Shown here one piece after another: positions 1 through 8,143 of a stretch of 36,108 nt of DNA. Every line of letters begins with the position of its first letter. The stretch's first letter is position 1. The notes under the pieces were generated by a model. The model searched no databases. It was not told the DNA's origin and was given only the letters and a program-made list of their open reading frames with translations. The position numbers were made by a program, and so were the translations under genes. The DNA comes from Streptomyces longisporoflavus (GTDB lineage: Bacteria; Actinomycetota; Actinomycetes; Streptomycetales; Streptomycetaceae): positions 1-36,108 of the forward strand of contig NZ_BMTR01000045.1 in assembly GCF_014649775.1 (NCBI RefSeq), read 5' to 3'.

Positions 1-1
1 T

Positions 2-61
2 CTCGCCGACCCCGAAGGCAACGAGTTCTGCCTGCTCAAGGCCCGCCTCAACCCGCTCTGA
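2..61 (+). CDS. VOC/glyoxalase-like family protein, C-terminal end only
   Basis: The window opens inside a coding frame that reads LADPEGNEFCLLKARLNPL and stops at a TGA. The DPEGNEFCL motif is the typical last beta strand of the glyoxalase/bleomycin-resistance/dioxygenase (VOC) fold, where the Glu is often the final metal ligand. Only 19 residues are visible, so the substrate cannot be judged. A GC-rich hairpin follows the stop directly, which fits the 3' end of a transcript. Confidence 0.7.
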   Translation, partial: LADPEGNEFCLLKARLNPL

Positions 62-70
62 CGGCTCCAC

Positions 71-92
71 GCCCCGGGCGGCCCCCCGGGGT
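71..92 (+). terminator. GC-rich hairpin after the VOC gene
   Basis: The arms CCCCGGG (72-78) and CCCGGGG (85-91) are perfectly complementary around a 6-nt loop and lie 10 nt after the stop codon. There is no U-tract, which is common for Streptomyces terminators. The position and stem support a terminator role. Confidence 0.5.
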
Positions 93-564
93 CCCGGGAC
101 AACCGGTGATCTCCAGTGGTGGCTCGCGGCCGGGGGATACCCCGCCCTGAACTGCCCTATCCAGAGCGGGAGTCCGCCGGGCCGCTGCTGCCCGCCTCGT
201 TGCGCGGGCGCAAGCGGTCGGATGACCGCAGGGTCCTCAACGGGACGGTGATCCGCCCGGCGACGCCCCGGAGCGCATTCCTGGCCTTGTGCGAGTCGGG
301 ACGCGATCGTGTTGTACGCGATCCACCGCCGGTAAAGACGGGCGTTCCATCCGCTTCCCGAGGCCCTCTGGGCGCGTAAGCCAGAAGCCGGCATCACTCA
401 CACCCCCGCCCCCGTCCTCGCCGACCAGCGGCAGCCGGCACGTCAACTCCCGGCTGCCGCTGCCCCGGGAAGAATTCAACGATGCGATGGACCGTGCCCT
501 GGCAGCGCTGACAGCGGCATAAAGGGGGGCTCTCGGGCCCGGGGCAGGTGCTGCAGAACCCGTG
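93..564. other. Non-coding stretch, no supportable gene
   Basis: This stretch of about 470 bp lies between the VOC gene and the small minus-strand gene. Several open frames exist on both strands, but they are Arg/Pro/Ser-rich and match no family I recognise. The last part of one plus-strand frame, ending at the TAA near 520 (EEFNDAMDRALAALTAA), looks slightly gene-like and could be the end of a lost gene. I would not annotate it. Confidence 0.4.
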
Positions 565-891
565 CTATTCGGTGGCTCCTTGACCGAACCGCGCGGTGAG
601 AAGGGCCAGTTGGTGCAGGCGGCGGCAGTAGCGAAGCTCGTCCGGATCGGCAAGGAGGGGCAGGACGTTGTCCAGTGCGGTGATGCACTGACACAGGATC
701 TTGTGCCGCCGCGCATCCAGGGAGCCGTTGCTGCTGTGCCAGGTACTCACGCACCCGGCGATGTCCGCATCGAGCATCACCACGTCGCTGCCCGCCAGTT
801 CCACGCCCCGCAGTCCGGCGGGAAAATCAGCTTGGAGGTGTTCCTTCCACAACCTGGACACGGCTTGCTCGTCATCACTGGCGCTGTTCAT
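565..891 (-). CDS. Small conserved hypothetical protein (108 aa)
   Basis: This acidic, probably helical cytoplasmic protein has no signal peptide or membrane segment. Its composition is balanced, with a Leu/Asp-rich second half (ALDNVLPLLADPDELRYCRRLHQLALL), unlike the Arg/Pro-rich frames around it. I do not recognise a family. An ATG lies three codons upstream at 900, but GGAGG abuts that codon. The ATG at 891 sits 9 nt from the same GGAGG, so I prefer 891. It is transcribed alone, with no partner gene. Confidence 0.6.
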   Translation of the reverse strand: MNSASDDEQAVSRLWKEHLQADFPAGLRGVELAGSDVVMLDADIAGCVSTWHSSNGSLDARRHKILCQCITALDNVLPLLADPDELRYCRRLHQLALLTARFGQGATE

Positions 892-1225
892 GGCTGCCAT
901 CCTCCAAGATGCGCGGTGACGGGGTCGGGTACGGCGGGAGCGACCCCAAGACCGCCCTCCACCGACTCCACGTCCAGGTGACGCCGCGGTAGCACCAAGG
1001 CGCCGCGGCAGGCCGAAGTCGTCGGCGACGTCCCTGCCCCGGGCGGGAGCCAGGCTGCGGAGCGGCAGGGGCCGGGTCCGGGTCCGGGTATCGGCGAGGA
1101 GATGGGGCCCGGTGCCCGGACGTGCTCAAACCCGCTGCCCGGCGCCGAGCGCGTGCAACGCGGTCGGGCCGACCCGGGACCGGGGGCGGTTGTGGGCGTC
1201 AGGGCAGGGCGGGCACGTCGAAGCG
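892..1225. repeat. Non-coding stretch with short CCGGGT tandem repeat
   Basis: No convincing gene is seen between the 108-aa protein and the HxlR terminator. Near 1075-1090 the hexamer CCGGGT is repeated three times in tandem, which looks like simple GC-rich slippage. Confidence 0.4.
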
Positions 1226-1253
1226 GGCCGCCGGCGCTTTCGGGCCGGCGGCC
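1226..1253 (-). terminator. Hairpin downstream of the HxlR gene
   Basis: Perfect 10-bp arms, GGCCGCCGGC (1226-1235) and GCCGGCGGCC (1244-1253), surround an 8-nt loop about 75 nt beyond the HxlR stop. The stem is very stable and lacks a T-run. Terminator is the simplest reading. Confidence 0.55.
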
Positions 1254-1325
1254 ATAAGACGATGGGGCGTGGTTCGGTGCGTGGCCGGGCGGCGAGAGCC
1301 CGGGGCGACGCTGGGATGTGCGTCG

Positions 1326-1772
1326 TCAGGGGGTGCGAGTGTCGTAGTTCTCGCGGTTTGCGAGGACCTCGGCCATGTGTGTCTGCGCCCAGTATCTGAG
1401 CCCGCGGGTCATGTGGTGGAGCGAGAGGCCGAGGTCGGTCAGCTCGTAGGAGACGGTGACAGGGACGGTTGGCGTCACGGTACGGGTGAGCAGACCATCG
1501 TGCTCCAGCGACCGTAGCGTCTGGGTCAGCATCTTCTGGCTGACCCCGGCCAGAAGACGAGAGATCTCGGAGTAACGCATCGCCTTCGGAGCGTCTGCGT
1601 GTGCTGCACCGGGCTGGCCAGGGCTGTTGTCGCCGCCCAGCGCACACAGGATCAGGACGACCCACTTGTCCGAGATTCGGTCGAGCAGTTGCCGGCTGGG
1701 GCACCCTGCCAGGAACGCGTTGTACTCCACCTTGGCCTGAGCCCTCTTCTGGGCCGCCTTGATTGTCGTCAC
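1326..1772 (-). CDS. HxlR (DUF24) family winged-helix transcriptional regulator
   Basis: This 148-aa protein carries the HxlR/DUF24 signature: Cys24 in GCPSRQLLDRISDKW, MRYSEISRLLAGVSQKMLTQTLR as the recognition-helix region, and a winged section ending YELTDLGLSL. In YodB/HypR-type members the N-terminal Cys senses electrophiles, quinones or oxidants, so redox control is plausible here (family knowledge). An odd loop of about 18 residues (GDNSPGQPGAAHADAPK) is inserted between helix 1 and MRYSEI. GTG at 1772 has GAGAGG 8 nt upstream, while GTG at 1781 would abut it. It is divergent from an aldo/keto reductase, its probable target. Confidence 0.9.
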   Translation of the reverse strand: MTTIKAAQKRAQAKVEYNAFLAGCPSRQLLDRISDKWVVLILCALGGDNSPGQPGAAHADAPKAMRYSEISRLLAGVSQKMLTQTLRSLEHDGLLTRTVTPTVPVTVSYELTDLGLSLHHMTRGLRYWAQTHMAEVLANRENYDTRTP

Positions 1773-1804
1773 TGATCGCACCTCTCACCAATGGGTGGGT
1801 TACG

Positions 1805-1836
1805 CACTTCCAAGTGCCTACTTCCCCACAGGAAGT
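1805..1836. promoter_or_regulatory. Two DUF24-type palindromes in the HxlR/reductase intergenic region
   Basis: CACTTCCAAGTG (1805-1816) is a palindrome with arms CACTT/AAGTG around CC. Directly after it, ACTTCC (1820-1825) and GGAAGT (1831-1836) form a second one around CCACA. ACTT...AAGT half-sites are characteristic of operators of the HxlR/DUF24 family. They lie between the divergent starts at 1772 and 1904, so control of both genes is likely. Confidence 0.6.
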
Positions 1837-1903
1837 TTCTCTCCAATGCTGATGCAGGGAGGCAGCAGGCGCCACCCCCAAGTAAACGACGAAAGGCAAC
1901 AAA

Positions 1904-2776
1904 ATGGGCACACCCTTCCTCTCTCTTCCCGGCGGCACTTGGACGCTGGGTGACCTGACCGCCACCCGGTTCGGCTACGGCGCCATGCAACTGGCCGGCC
2001 CGTGGGTCATGGGGCCGCCCGCCGATCGCGAGGGTGCCCTGGCCGTGCTGCGTGAAGCGGTCGCTCTCGGTATCACACACATCGACACCAGCGACGCCTA
2101 CGGGCCGCGCGTCACCAACGAGTTGATCCGCGAGGCACTGCACCCCTATCCCGAGTCGCTGCACATCGTGACCAAGGTGGGCGCGAACCGCGACGAACAG
2201 GGCGGCTGGCCTACAGCCCGCCGACCCGAAGAGCTGCGCCGCCAGGTCCACGACAACCTCAAGTCCCTCCGCCTCGACGTACTCGACCTGGTCAACCTCC
2301 GACTCGGCAACGCCGAAGGTCCCCAGCCCGGCTCGCTCGCCGAGGCGTTCGAGACGCTCGTCGAACTCCAGCAGCAGGGCCTGATCCGCCACCTCGGGAT
2401 CAGCAACGCCACCGAGGAGCAGGTCACCGAGGCACAGGGCATCGCGCCGATCGTGTGCGTGCAGAACATGTACAACCTCGCCCACCGCCACGACGACAAG
2501 CTCATTGACCGGCTCGCCACCGACGGCGTCGCGTACGTGCCCTTCTTCCCCCTCGGGGGCTTCACCCCGCTTCAGTCCTCGGCGCTCTCGGCGGTCGCCG
2601 CTCGACTGGAGGCGACACAGATGTCCGTCGCGCTGGCCTGGCTGTTGCAGCGATCACCGAACATCCTGCTCATCCCCGGCACGTCATCGACGGCACACCT
2701 GCGCCAGAACATCGCCGGCGCGGGACTCTCCCTCTCTCATGAGGACTTGACCGAGCTGGACGACATCAGCCGCTGA
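1904..2776 (+). CDS. Aldo/keto reductase
   Basis: This 290-aa protein is an NADPH-dependent carbonyl reductase of the AKR superfamily (TIM barrel). Visible landmarks are FGYGAMQL near the N-terminus, HIDTSDAYGP with the catalytic Asp/Tyr region, VTKVGANR with the catalytic Lys, HLGISNATEEQV, and a C-terminal cofactor loop IPGTSSTAHLRQNI. The usual His of the tetrad lies in a VNLR context rather than VNLH, a change I recall from many actinobacterial AKRs, so activity is not excluded. The ATG has GAAAGG 7 nt upstream. It is divergent from an HxlR regulator, which suggests induction by a reactive carbonyl or electrophile. Confidence 0.92.
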   Translation: MGTPFLSLPGGTWTLGDLTATRFGYGAMQLAGPWVMGPPADREGALAVLREAVALGITHIDTSDAYGPRVTNELIREALHPYPESLHIVTKVGANRDEQGGWPTARRPEELRRQVHDNLKSLRLDVLDLVNLRLGNAEGPQPGSLAEAFETLVELQQQGLIRHLGISNATEEQVTEAQGIAPIVCVQNMYNLAHRHDDKLIDRLATDGVAYVPFFPLGGFTPLQSSALSAVAARLEATQMSVALAWLLQRSPNILLIPGTSSTAHLRQNIAGAGLSLSHEDLTELDDISR

Positions 2777-3056
2777 ATGCCCCAGAGCTGACCGCCTCAC
2801 AAGCCACGACCAAAAGCCACCGTGCAAGTTCCGGCCTCGGTCACCTTCGCGCGGCCGGGGCCGAAGCAGGACGATTCGCCCTCACCTGGATGACAGCAGA
2901 TCATCAACCGTCAGGAACTTGTGTCACACCAGCGGTGGCAGCTCACCCCGCGTCAGTGGCCGGGTAAGCGTCGAGGTCTCCCGAGGACCGGGGGTTCCTA
3001 CACCAAGCCCATCCGGAAGACCTCGACGTTGCACGACGAACGCGAAGAGTCCTGGC

Positions 3057-3571
3057 GCAACCGCGTCGAGGTCGTCGCGATGGACGGTTTCACGGGGTTC
3101 AAGACCGCCGCCGGCGAGGAACTACCCGACGCGGTCGCGCTCATGGACCCATTCCACGTCGTGCGTCTGGCCGGCGACGCACTCGATCGATGCCGCCGAC
3201 GTGTCCAACTGGCCATCCACGGGCACCTTGGACGCAGGTGCGACCCCCTCTATGCCGCACGGCGAACCCTCCACACCGGCGCTGGCCTGCTCAACGACAG
3301 GCAGAAGGACCGACTGGCCGCGCTGTTTGCGAGTGATGCTCACGTTGAGGTCGAAGCCACGTGGGGGGTCTACCAGCGGATGATCGCCGCCTACCGCGAA
3401 CCCGATCGGAGTAAGGGCCGAGAGCTGATGGTGAAGTTGATCGAGTCGGTCAGCCAGGGCGTCACGAGCTCGTCGAGCGAGATCATCACGCTCGGCCGGA
3501 CACTGAAGAAGCGAGCCACCGACGTGCTGGCCTACTTCGAACGCCCGGGCACGTCCGACGGACCGACCGAG
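3057..3571 (+). pseudogene. ISL3-family transposase fragment (middle part)
   Basis: The translation resembles the DDE core of ISL3 (IS204/IS1001/IS1096/IS1165) transposases: EVVAMDGFTGFKTAAGEE, ALMDPFHVVRLAGDALDRCRRRVQ, a linker with RRTLHTGAGLL, VEATWGVYQRMIAAYREPD, and RATDVLAYFERPGTSDGPTE. The N-terminal zinc-finger and HTH parts are missing, since the upstream frame to 2921 is unrelated. The C-terminal part after GPTE, normally followed by a conserved NGRLEHLRG-like block, is replaced by a different sequence. It cannot encode an active transposase. Confidence 0.85.
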
Positions 3572-3775
3572 GGATTCCCGCAGCCCGCCGACTTCACCCG
3601 CGCTTTTCGCAGCGCTATGGGAGTGCCGCCCACCCACTACCGGGCGCGGTACGCGGCGCACCCGCCGCCCGGTAAGGGGACGACCGCTCGGCGTCAGTGG
3701 GACGACCCCCGGACGAGGACGACGTGCGAAGCCTCGCCCCGGCCGAGGTCGCCCTGGTGCACCACGTCACCGTAG
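3572..3775 (+). pseudogene. GlxA/AraC-type regulator C-terminal fragment, fused in frame to the ISL3 fragment
   Basis: Right after the transposase GPTE the same open frame reads GFPQPADFTRAFRSAMGVPPTHYRARYAA. This is the classic second helix-turn-helix end of AraC/GlxA-type activators. The rest of that regulator is absent, so an insertion and deletion probably removed it. The result is a continuous 284-codon chimeric frame from 2921. Function is unlikely. It points toward the hydrolase, on the opposite strand. Confidence 0.75.
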
Positions 3776-3893
3776 TCCGGCTGGCACGCCGGCTCCTGGA
3801 AGCGGCGGAGTTCACCTGCAGGCTGATGACGAAACCCGCCCCCTCCTGGCTGCGGGCCTGGGGCCCGACTGCGCCTGGCCGCGCGACACCCGG

Positions 3894-4823
3894 TCACCGG
3901 GCCAGCGTGGCCGCCCACCGCGTGAAGATCTCGGCGTACCGCGCCGGGTCGGACTGATGCATCATGTGCGATGCGTCCGGCACCGACTCGTAGTCGACCT
4001 TCACCCCCGCCGACTCCATCAAACGCCTGGCCTGCGCGGCCTGCTCGTCGGAGAGCGCCCCGAGCAGGTTCCCGGTCTCCGGGTCGGTGCCGTGCACGTG
4101 GTGCGTGAGGAGCACCGGCGTTTTGACCTGGCCCAGCATGCGCTCGTGCGGGCAGTTCAGCCCGACGGTCCCCTCGTAGAAGGCCCGGGCCCATTCCGGG
4201 TCGTACTCCTTGAGGTGCTGGGGGATCACGTCCGCCACGAAGGACCGCGCCATCGGCGACGACGACACGCCGGCCGCGCGGCAGAACCCCTCCCAGTCAC
4301 CCACGCTCCACTGGTCGCCGAGATACGTGCGGAAGAGCTCGAACACCGGCCCCACCGCCTGCCGGACCGAGTGACCGTGCGCCGGGACGAGTTCGGACGC
4401 GAAGAGCGGCGGGTCCTCGCACAGGACGCCCCGGAGCTGACCAGGCATGGAGTACGCCGACAGCCACGCCGCGAGGACGCCGCCGGAGGAATTGCCCGCG
4501 ACGACGACGGGCCGTTTCACCACCAGAGCGATGAACCGGACCAGGTCGTTGCCGAAGTTGTCGAGGCTGTAGCGCTTCGGTGTCCAACTGCTGCGCCCCT
4601 GGCCCCGCAAATCGACGGCATAGACGTGATAGTGCTCCGCGAGCAGGCCCATCGTCTCCTCGTACGACCACCAGGAGCCCGTCTGCTCGGGGATCAGCAG
4701 CACGGCGGGGCGATCCGGGTCACCGGCCTCGGCATAGTTCATGGTGATCTCGCCGAGATCGATCTGCTGCTCGGGATAGAGGTGCGGGACGTGGGCGTCG
4801 CGCAGCGCGGGGTTGGTCACCAT
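3894..4823 (-). CDS. Alpha/beta hydrolase
   Basis: This 309-aa cytoplasmic protein has the alpha/beta-hydrolase fold: ITMNYAEAGDPDRPAVLLIPEQTGS as the oxyanion-hole strand, AVDLRGQGRSS, the nucleophile elbow GNSSGG (Ser112), and a C-terminal VPDASHMMH with the catalytic His near 286. An acidic residue in HHVHGTDPETG could complete the triad. The family includes epoxide hydrolases, esterases and C-C hydrolases, and the substrate cannot be told. The ATG has GAGGAG 6 nt upstream. It is divergent from a frameshifted IclR regulator, its probable former regulator, so expression may now be uncontrolled. Confidence 0.9.
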   Translation of the reverse strand: MVTNPALRDAHVPHLYPEQQIDLGEITMNYAEAGDPDRPAVLLIPEQTGSWWSYEETMGLLAEHYHVYAVDLRGQGRSSWTPKRYSLDNFGNDLVRFIALVVKRPVVVAGNSSGGVLAAWLSAYSMPGQLRGVLCEDPPLFASELVPAHGHSVRQAVGPVFELFRTYLGDQWSVGDWEGFCRAAGVSSSPMARSFVADVIPQHLKEYDPEWARAFYEGTVGLNCPHERMLGQVKTPVLLTHHVHGTDPETGNLLGALSDEQAAQARRLMESAGVKVDYESVPDASHMMHQSDPARYAEIFTRWAATLAR

Positions 4824-4979
4824 TGTGGTCTCCTCGGTCTGTTCTGCCCGTCGTTACGGGCGGATGGCGCTTCCGACGGCCCGGCGCCGGTGCTCAGAGC
4901 CGGGCGCCCGCCCTCACTGGGTGGGCACGTCACAAGTTATTTTTCGAACGGTGGAAGACGACGCGCACCGACGATTCCT

Positions 4980-5641
4980 ATGAGTGGAACACCGGTACAA
5001 GTCCCGCGCTCGGGCAGCCCGTTGCACGGCGGACCGATCCTGGAACGGGCCTTCCGAGTCCTGGGTGCCTTCACCGAGGCCAACGTGAGCCTGGCACTTC
5101 ACACAAGTGCGGCCCAGGCAGGAGAGCACCCCGTCCCGGGCCGCGGTCCGGCTGACGGACGTGGGAGCCCTCGAACGGCTCGAGAACGGCGACTTCGTCG
5201 TCGGCCGGCAACTGCTCGAGATCGCCTCGCTGGCACCCAGCGGTCACGGACTGTGCGCCGCCGCGCTGCCGTTCATGCAGGAGCTGCACCGGGGCGGCGG
5301 ACCCCTCCCCCTCACCGGGACCGACACCGGCATCGCTCTGCTGGCGCACGCTCCCGAGCGGATACGAAAGGAAGCGCCGGCCGGCGCGAACGACGCGGCC
5401 TGCGCCCGCCGACTCCTGGCCACCGTCCGCAGCGACGGCATCTGCGCCGTGAGGATGCCCGACCCACTACGCTCCGGGCCCACCGCCCATGCCGACCGTC
5501 GCCGCCCCGATCCTGGACCGTCGCGGCGACGCACGGGGCGCGTTGTCGCTGGTCGCACTCGACGAGGGCGGACCCCGTGCCGCGGCTGTGACGGCGCTGC
5601 ACAGGGCGAGTCCGGCGATCTACCGGGCCGCGGGCCCGTGA
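4980..5641 (+). pseudogene. IclR-family regulator, broken by frameshifts and an internal deletion
   Basis: Three frames must be joined to recover an IclR-like protein. The first is ATG 4980 with PILERAFRVLGAFTEANVSLAL (HTH start). After a shift near 5095-5105 comes SRAAVRLTDVGALERLENGDFVVGRQLLEIA (wing and linker). After a second shift near 5480-5500 comes AAPILDRRGDARGALSLVALDEGG, which ends the effector domain at a TGA (5639-5641). Part of the effector domain is missing after MQELHRGGG near 5290. The total is about 215 codons against roughly 250 usual. It is divergent from the hydrolase. Confidence 0.8.
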
Positions 5642-5796
5642 ACCACGCCTTCGCCGGGCAGCAGGTCGGCACCCGCCGGCAGGAACTCCCCGGTCCGGTG
5701 CCCCTCACCAGACAGGCCGTCCACGGTACTGCCGCCGTGGACGGCCGGGACGACACACCGCCCTCCGCCTGGCCCGGCCGTGCAGCCGCCGGCGGC

Positions 5797-6522
5797 TCAG
5801 GGCTCGACGAACTTGTCCGCCAAACCCCGTTCCAGGTAGTCGTCCGGCAGATCCTGGATGACGAGCTCGGCTTCGGTGCGTTCGGTGTGCAGCCGCCAGT
5901 AGGCGTCGGCGATCGCATGCGGCTGGGAGTCGTGGCCCCCTTGGCCGATGAACGCGGCGATCGCCACGTGCGCGGCGTAGACGCCGGTGCCGGAGAGCGC
6001 CGCGTGCAGGTTGAGGATCCAGTTGCGCATCCCGCCGGTGGCGATCTGGACGTTCGCCACGTGCGGGGCGATCACCGGCCCCGACCCCGCCCCGCTGCTG
6101 ACCAGGATCGTTCCCGTGCCGCGTTCCAGCATGCCGGGCAGGACGTGCTGCACCGCCGCCACGCCCCCGAGCAGATAGAGGTCCAACTGGGCCAGAACCG
6201 AGTCGACGGTGACCTTCGTGGCCTCGACCAGCGGCGCCCGGCGCAGGTCGGCCAGGGACGGCGCGGGCGAGTACTCAAGTATGTCGATCGGTCCCAGCCG
6301 CTCCTCGACGGCGGTGAGCGCCGCGTGCAGTGCGGGACGGTCGGTCACGTCGGCGGGGAACGCCTCGGCCCGCACGCCCGTGTCGGACAGGTCGTCGGCC
6401 ACCGCCTGCAGCGTCGTACGGCTGCGGGCGATCAGCGCCACGTCGATCCCCTCGGCGGCGAACCGCCGGCCGATCTCGCGCCCCAGTTGCGGGCCTGCGC
6501 CCACGATCGCGAGCGTGCTCAA
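5797..6522 (-). CDS. SDR-type oxidoreductase lacking the YxxxK motif
   Basis: This 241-aa Rossmann protein has AIVGAGPQLGREIGRRF as the dinucleotide-binding loop, ADVTDRPAL for the adenine ring, and ILVSSGAGSG with the usual catalytic Ser. Where the catalytic Tyr-x-x-x-Lys should follow, the sequence is VANVQIATGGMRNWI, with neither Tyr nor Lys. It may therefore bind NAD(P)H without classical SDR chemistry, or use another residue. The TTG start at 6522 is supported by GAGG 8 nt upstream. It is divergent from an AraC-type regulator with a palindrome between them, so co-regulation is likely. Confidence 0.85.
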   Translation of the reverse strand: MSTLAIVGAGPQLGREIGRRFAAEGIDVALIARSRTTLQAVADDLSDTGVRAEAFPADVTDRPALHAALTAVEERLGPIDILEYSPAPSLADLRRAPLVEATKVTVDSVLAQLDLYLLGGVAAVQHVLPGMLERGTGTILVSSGAGSGPVIAPHVANVQIATGGMRNWILNLHAALSGTGVYAAHVAIAAFIGQGGHDSQPHAIADAYWRLHTERTEAELVIQDLPDDYLERGLADKFVEP

Positions 6523-6546
6523 TTCGCCACCTCGTTATTCTTGTAT

Positions 6547-6570
6547 CGACATTGCGGACTGCGGATGTCG
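6547..6570. promoter_or_regulatory. Palindrome in the SDR/AraC intergenic region
   Basis: CGACAT (6547-6552) and ATGTCG (6565-6570) form a 6-bp inverted repeat. The spacer contains the direct repeat TGCGGA twice. AraC-type regulators commonly bind direct or inverted half-sites between divergent genes, so this is a candidate operator. The arms are short and chance cannot be excluded. Confidence 0.35.
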
Positions 6571-6663
6571 GATTTTCGATGCATGCCGGAACAACGGTAG
6601 GAAGCGTGTGGTCCCGTCGCCTCGGACGGGCGCGTCAGCTCGAACGGGAGATTCGCGACAACG

Positions 6664-7605
6664 ATGAGCGGCACTTTCTCGGCAGACGTGAGCGGCGCGG
6701 ACGCCTTCAGCGATTTCGCACACGAGTGGCGGAGCCGGATGGGCGGGACCTTCGCGCTGGCGCCCTTCCGCCGGTCGACCGTGTCCGGCTTCTCGGCGCG
6801 GTCCCGCGGGTTTCGGGTGCGGGACATGATGTTCAACCGCTTCGAGACCGCGGCCGCCCTGCGGACGGCGGGCCGACGGGTCGGGGCCGACGATCACGTA
6901 CGCCTGTGGATCGTCCACCGGGGGGCCTGGCGGTTCGAGGAACCGGGAGGAGCCGAGCACACGGCACCGGCCGGTCGCCTGCTGGTACAGACGGGAAGGC
7001 TGGCCCAGTTCTCCGCGGCGCCACACACCGTCGTGCAGGTACTCGTCCTGCCCGCCGCAGAGGTTCGGCCCGGACGGGGCAGGCCGGCCTCCGGTCCGGC
7101 CGACACCGCAGAGGTGCGGCTGCTGACGGCGCACGCCGCCATGGTGGGCCGGATGCTGGACCGTCTCGGGCCGGCCGGGGTCGACGCCGCCCGCGGCACC
7201 CTGGCCGAGTTGGCCCGGGCTGCCGCCGGGGGCGGCCTGGACGACGTGGAGCCCCTGTTGTCGCCGGCCCTGGCCCAAGCCGCGCGGGACCTGGCCGACC
7301 GCCGGCTGACCGACCCCGTTCTGTCCCCCTCGGCTCTCGCCCGGGAGCTGAACGTCTCCCCGCGTACCCTCCAACGGGCCTTCGCCAGGGAAGGCCGACC
7401 GCTGAGCGCCTACATCCGGAACCGCCGCCTCGAGGAGGCCCGCCGCGCGCTCGTCGCATCGCACCGGCGGATGACCGTCACGGAGATAGCCGCCCGCTGG
7501 CAGTTCGCCGACAGCGGGCACTTCGCCCGCGAATTCCGCAAGTACTACGGCCGGACCCCGACCGACTACGCCGCGGCCGCTGCCCGTGAAACGGATGCCA
7601 CATAG
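6664..7605 (+). CDS. AraC-family transcriptional regulator
   Basis: This 313-aa protein has an N-terminal cupin-like ligand-binding half (to about residue 145, with FRVRDMMFNRFETAAAL and LWIVHRGAWRFEEPGG) and a C-terminal double helix-turn-helix: LARELNVSPRTLQRAFAREG and a second helix in IAARWQFADSGHFAREFRKYYGRTPTDYAA. It matches the AraC_binding_2 + HTH_18 arrangement and full length for the family. The ATG at 6664 has GGGAGA about 12 nt upstream. It is divergent from the SDR gene, its likely target. The effector is unknown. Confidence 0.93.
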   Translation: MSGTFSADVSGADAFSDFAHEWRSRMGGTFALAPFRRSTVSGFSARSRGFRVRDMMFNRFETAAALRTAGRRVGADDHVRLWIVHRGAWRFEEPGGAEHTAPAGRLLVQTGRLAQFSAAPHTVVQVLVLPAAEVRPGRGRPASGPADTAEVRLLTAHAAMVGRMLDRLGPAGVDAARGTLAELARAAAGGGLDDVEPLLSPALAQAARDLADRRLTDPVLSPSALARELNVSPRTLQRAFAREGRPLSAYIRNRRLEEARRALVASHRRMTVTEIAARWQFADSGHFAREFRKYYGRTPTDYAAAAARETDAT

Positions 7606-7796
7606 CTGTGCGGGCCGGCGCCGCCACCCGCCCACGGTATGGACGCCCGGGTCAGCCGAGGCACACCACCAGCAGACGGAGTTGCGGCGACGACGGTTCC
7701 CCCCGCGGGTGGTGCCCCTGGGCGCGTCCCCGTCGCTGCCGTCGCCGGGCGCCAAGGTGGCCGGCGGCTGCCGCGTCGTGGGGTCCGTGCTGGGCG

Positions 7797-7985
7797 GGAT
7801 GTGGACCATCTCGCCGTGGAACCCCTGGTGGTTGTACCAGTCGCCCCACTCGGCGGTAGCCATCTCAACTTCAGAAAGCGCCTTCCAGACCGACCGTGGC
7901 TTGATCAGTTCCGTCTTGTCACAGGCCGATCGTCGACTCCATGGGGGCGCTATCGCAGGCGTCGCCGACCGAGCCGATGGAAAGC
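7797..7985 (-). pseudogene. IS3-family transposase (OrfB) C-terminal remnant
   Basis: Read leftward, one frame gives LSIGSVGDACDSAPMESTIGL and then a stop. Shifting one base, the sequence continues KTELIKPRSVWKALSEVEMATAEWGDWYNHQGFHGEM. Together these are the last part of the IS3 OrfB DDE domain (catalytic Glu in the MEST region and the YN(H)xRxHxxL-like tail). The D-to-D part upstream and the OrfA gene are missing, and a frameshift lies near 7918. It is dead. Confidence 0.8.
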
Positions 7986-8143
7986 CTGAGGAAAAAACGG
8001 CGACCAGGGCGTGATCTGGCGGCGCAAGACCGTCCGCATCCAGCCCCGCTCAGGGCCTGCTTCAACCGTTGGCGGATGCGTTGCCGTGCCCAGAGCGCCG
8101 GGACCGTGGGCACGATCGCGGGGCGTTCATCGCGGCCGGAGGC

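Noticed and set aside
1070..1095. CCGGGT repeats as a regulatory array
   Set aside because: Only three units, no nearby start codon, and typical of GC-rich simple sequence.
3957..5591. 544-codon plus-strand frame
   Set aside because: It runs antisense to the hydrolase and is Arg/His/Pro-rich; only its last third coincides with the first part of the IclR pseudogene. The hydrolase has all fold motifs and a ribosome site.
5107..6600. 497-codon plus-strand frame
   Set aside because: Its start covers the middle of the IclR pseudogene, but the rest is antisense to the SDR gene and has no recognisable domain.
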